Shown in pieces: positions 63,812 to 64,000 of a stretch of DNA of 64,000 bases. Numbering within the stretch: position 1 is the stretch's first letter; every line of letters begins with the position of its first letter. The notes under the pieces are model-generated. The model did no database searches. It was not told the DNA's origin and saw only the letters and a list, made by a program, of their open reading frames with translations. The position numbers and the translations under genes are program-made. Source of the stretch: Mesaphorura yosii (Eukaryota > Arthropoda > Collembola > Poduromorpha > Tullbergiidae); NCBI GenBank assembly GCA_009869945.1, contig WIXG01000055.1:1-64000 (forward strand), given 5' to 3'.

Positions 63812-64000
63812 GACAATTTGGCTAGAGCCTACTTAACTACAATCTTAAGCTGAAGTCTGGTAGGTAATTTCCTGATAAACGCACAGCAGGTACTTTTCAA
63901 GGTCTAAGGGCGGCATTACCAATCGATTCTCACCCTCGATAATTTAAGTTCCCTTAGCAAAGTGAGGTCGGAAGTCAGAGTACATATTCACACTCCACTT
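63812..64000. other. Window end, downstream of the Thr-rich gene
   Basis: Short non-coding-looking sequence to the end of the window. Any further exon of the last gene would lie here or beyond. Confidence 0.4.

Overview
This is a eukaryotic nuclear window, almost certainly from a pancrustacean arthropod and possibly an early-branching insect (inference from gene content). The genes are split by many short GT-AG introns of about 60-150 bp. The set includes a Spaetzle-like cystine-knot protein, the replication-fork/clock protein Timeout (TIMELESS family) carrying a nested LRR gene that matches the insect gene 2mit, and insect-style secreted lipases. I rebuilt the gene models by hand from splice sites and reading phase. 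In every multi-exon model the exon lengths sum to a multiple of three.

Layout. (1) 1.0-3.2 kb, plus: Spaetzle-like secreted protein. (2) 3.8-7.2 kb, plus: YME1L, the mitochondrial i-AAA protease. (3) 11.2-8.1 kb, minus: translation factor eIF4B, tail-to-tail with YME1L. (4) 13.9-11.8 kb, minus: a collagen prolyl 4-hydroxylase alpha-like protein that has lost its iron ligands. (5) 38.0-14.1 kb, minus: timeout, about 22 exons over 24 kb. (6) 23.3-32.9 kb, plus: 2mit, an LRR transmembrane protein lying antisense inside a 15-kb timeout intron. (7) 38-52.5 kb: a gene-poor stretch. (8) 56.3-53.3 kb, minus: a 983-aa intronless, secreted, Pro/His/Gly-rich protein. (9) 59.9-58.6 kb, minus, and 61.0-62.5 kb, plus: a divergent pair of pancreatic-lipase-family genes. 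(10) 62.8-63.8 kb, plus: a Thr-rich secreted protein of unknown function.

The genes do not form one pathway. Housekeeping genes (YME1L, eIF4B, timeout) are interleaved with secreted or extracellular proteins. The main observations are the 2mit-in-timeout nesting, the P4HA pseudoenzyme, two candidate GC-AG introns (one containing 2mit), a young hAT-type MITE with an intact 8-bp target-site duplication in a timeout intron, a 27-bp coding minisatellite in one lipase, and two unrecognised secreted proteins. I found no CRISPR array, rRNA, convincing tRNA or autonomous transposon. I did not find an obviously new multi-gene system.
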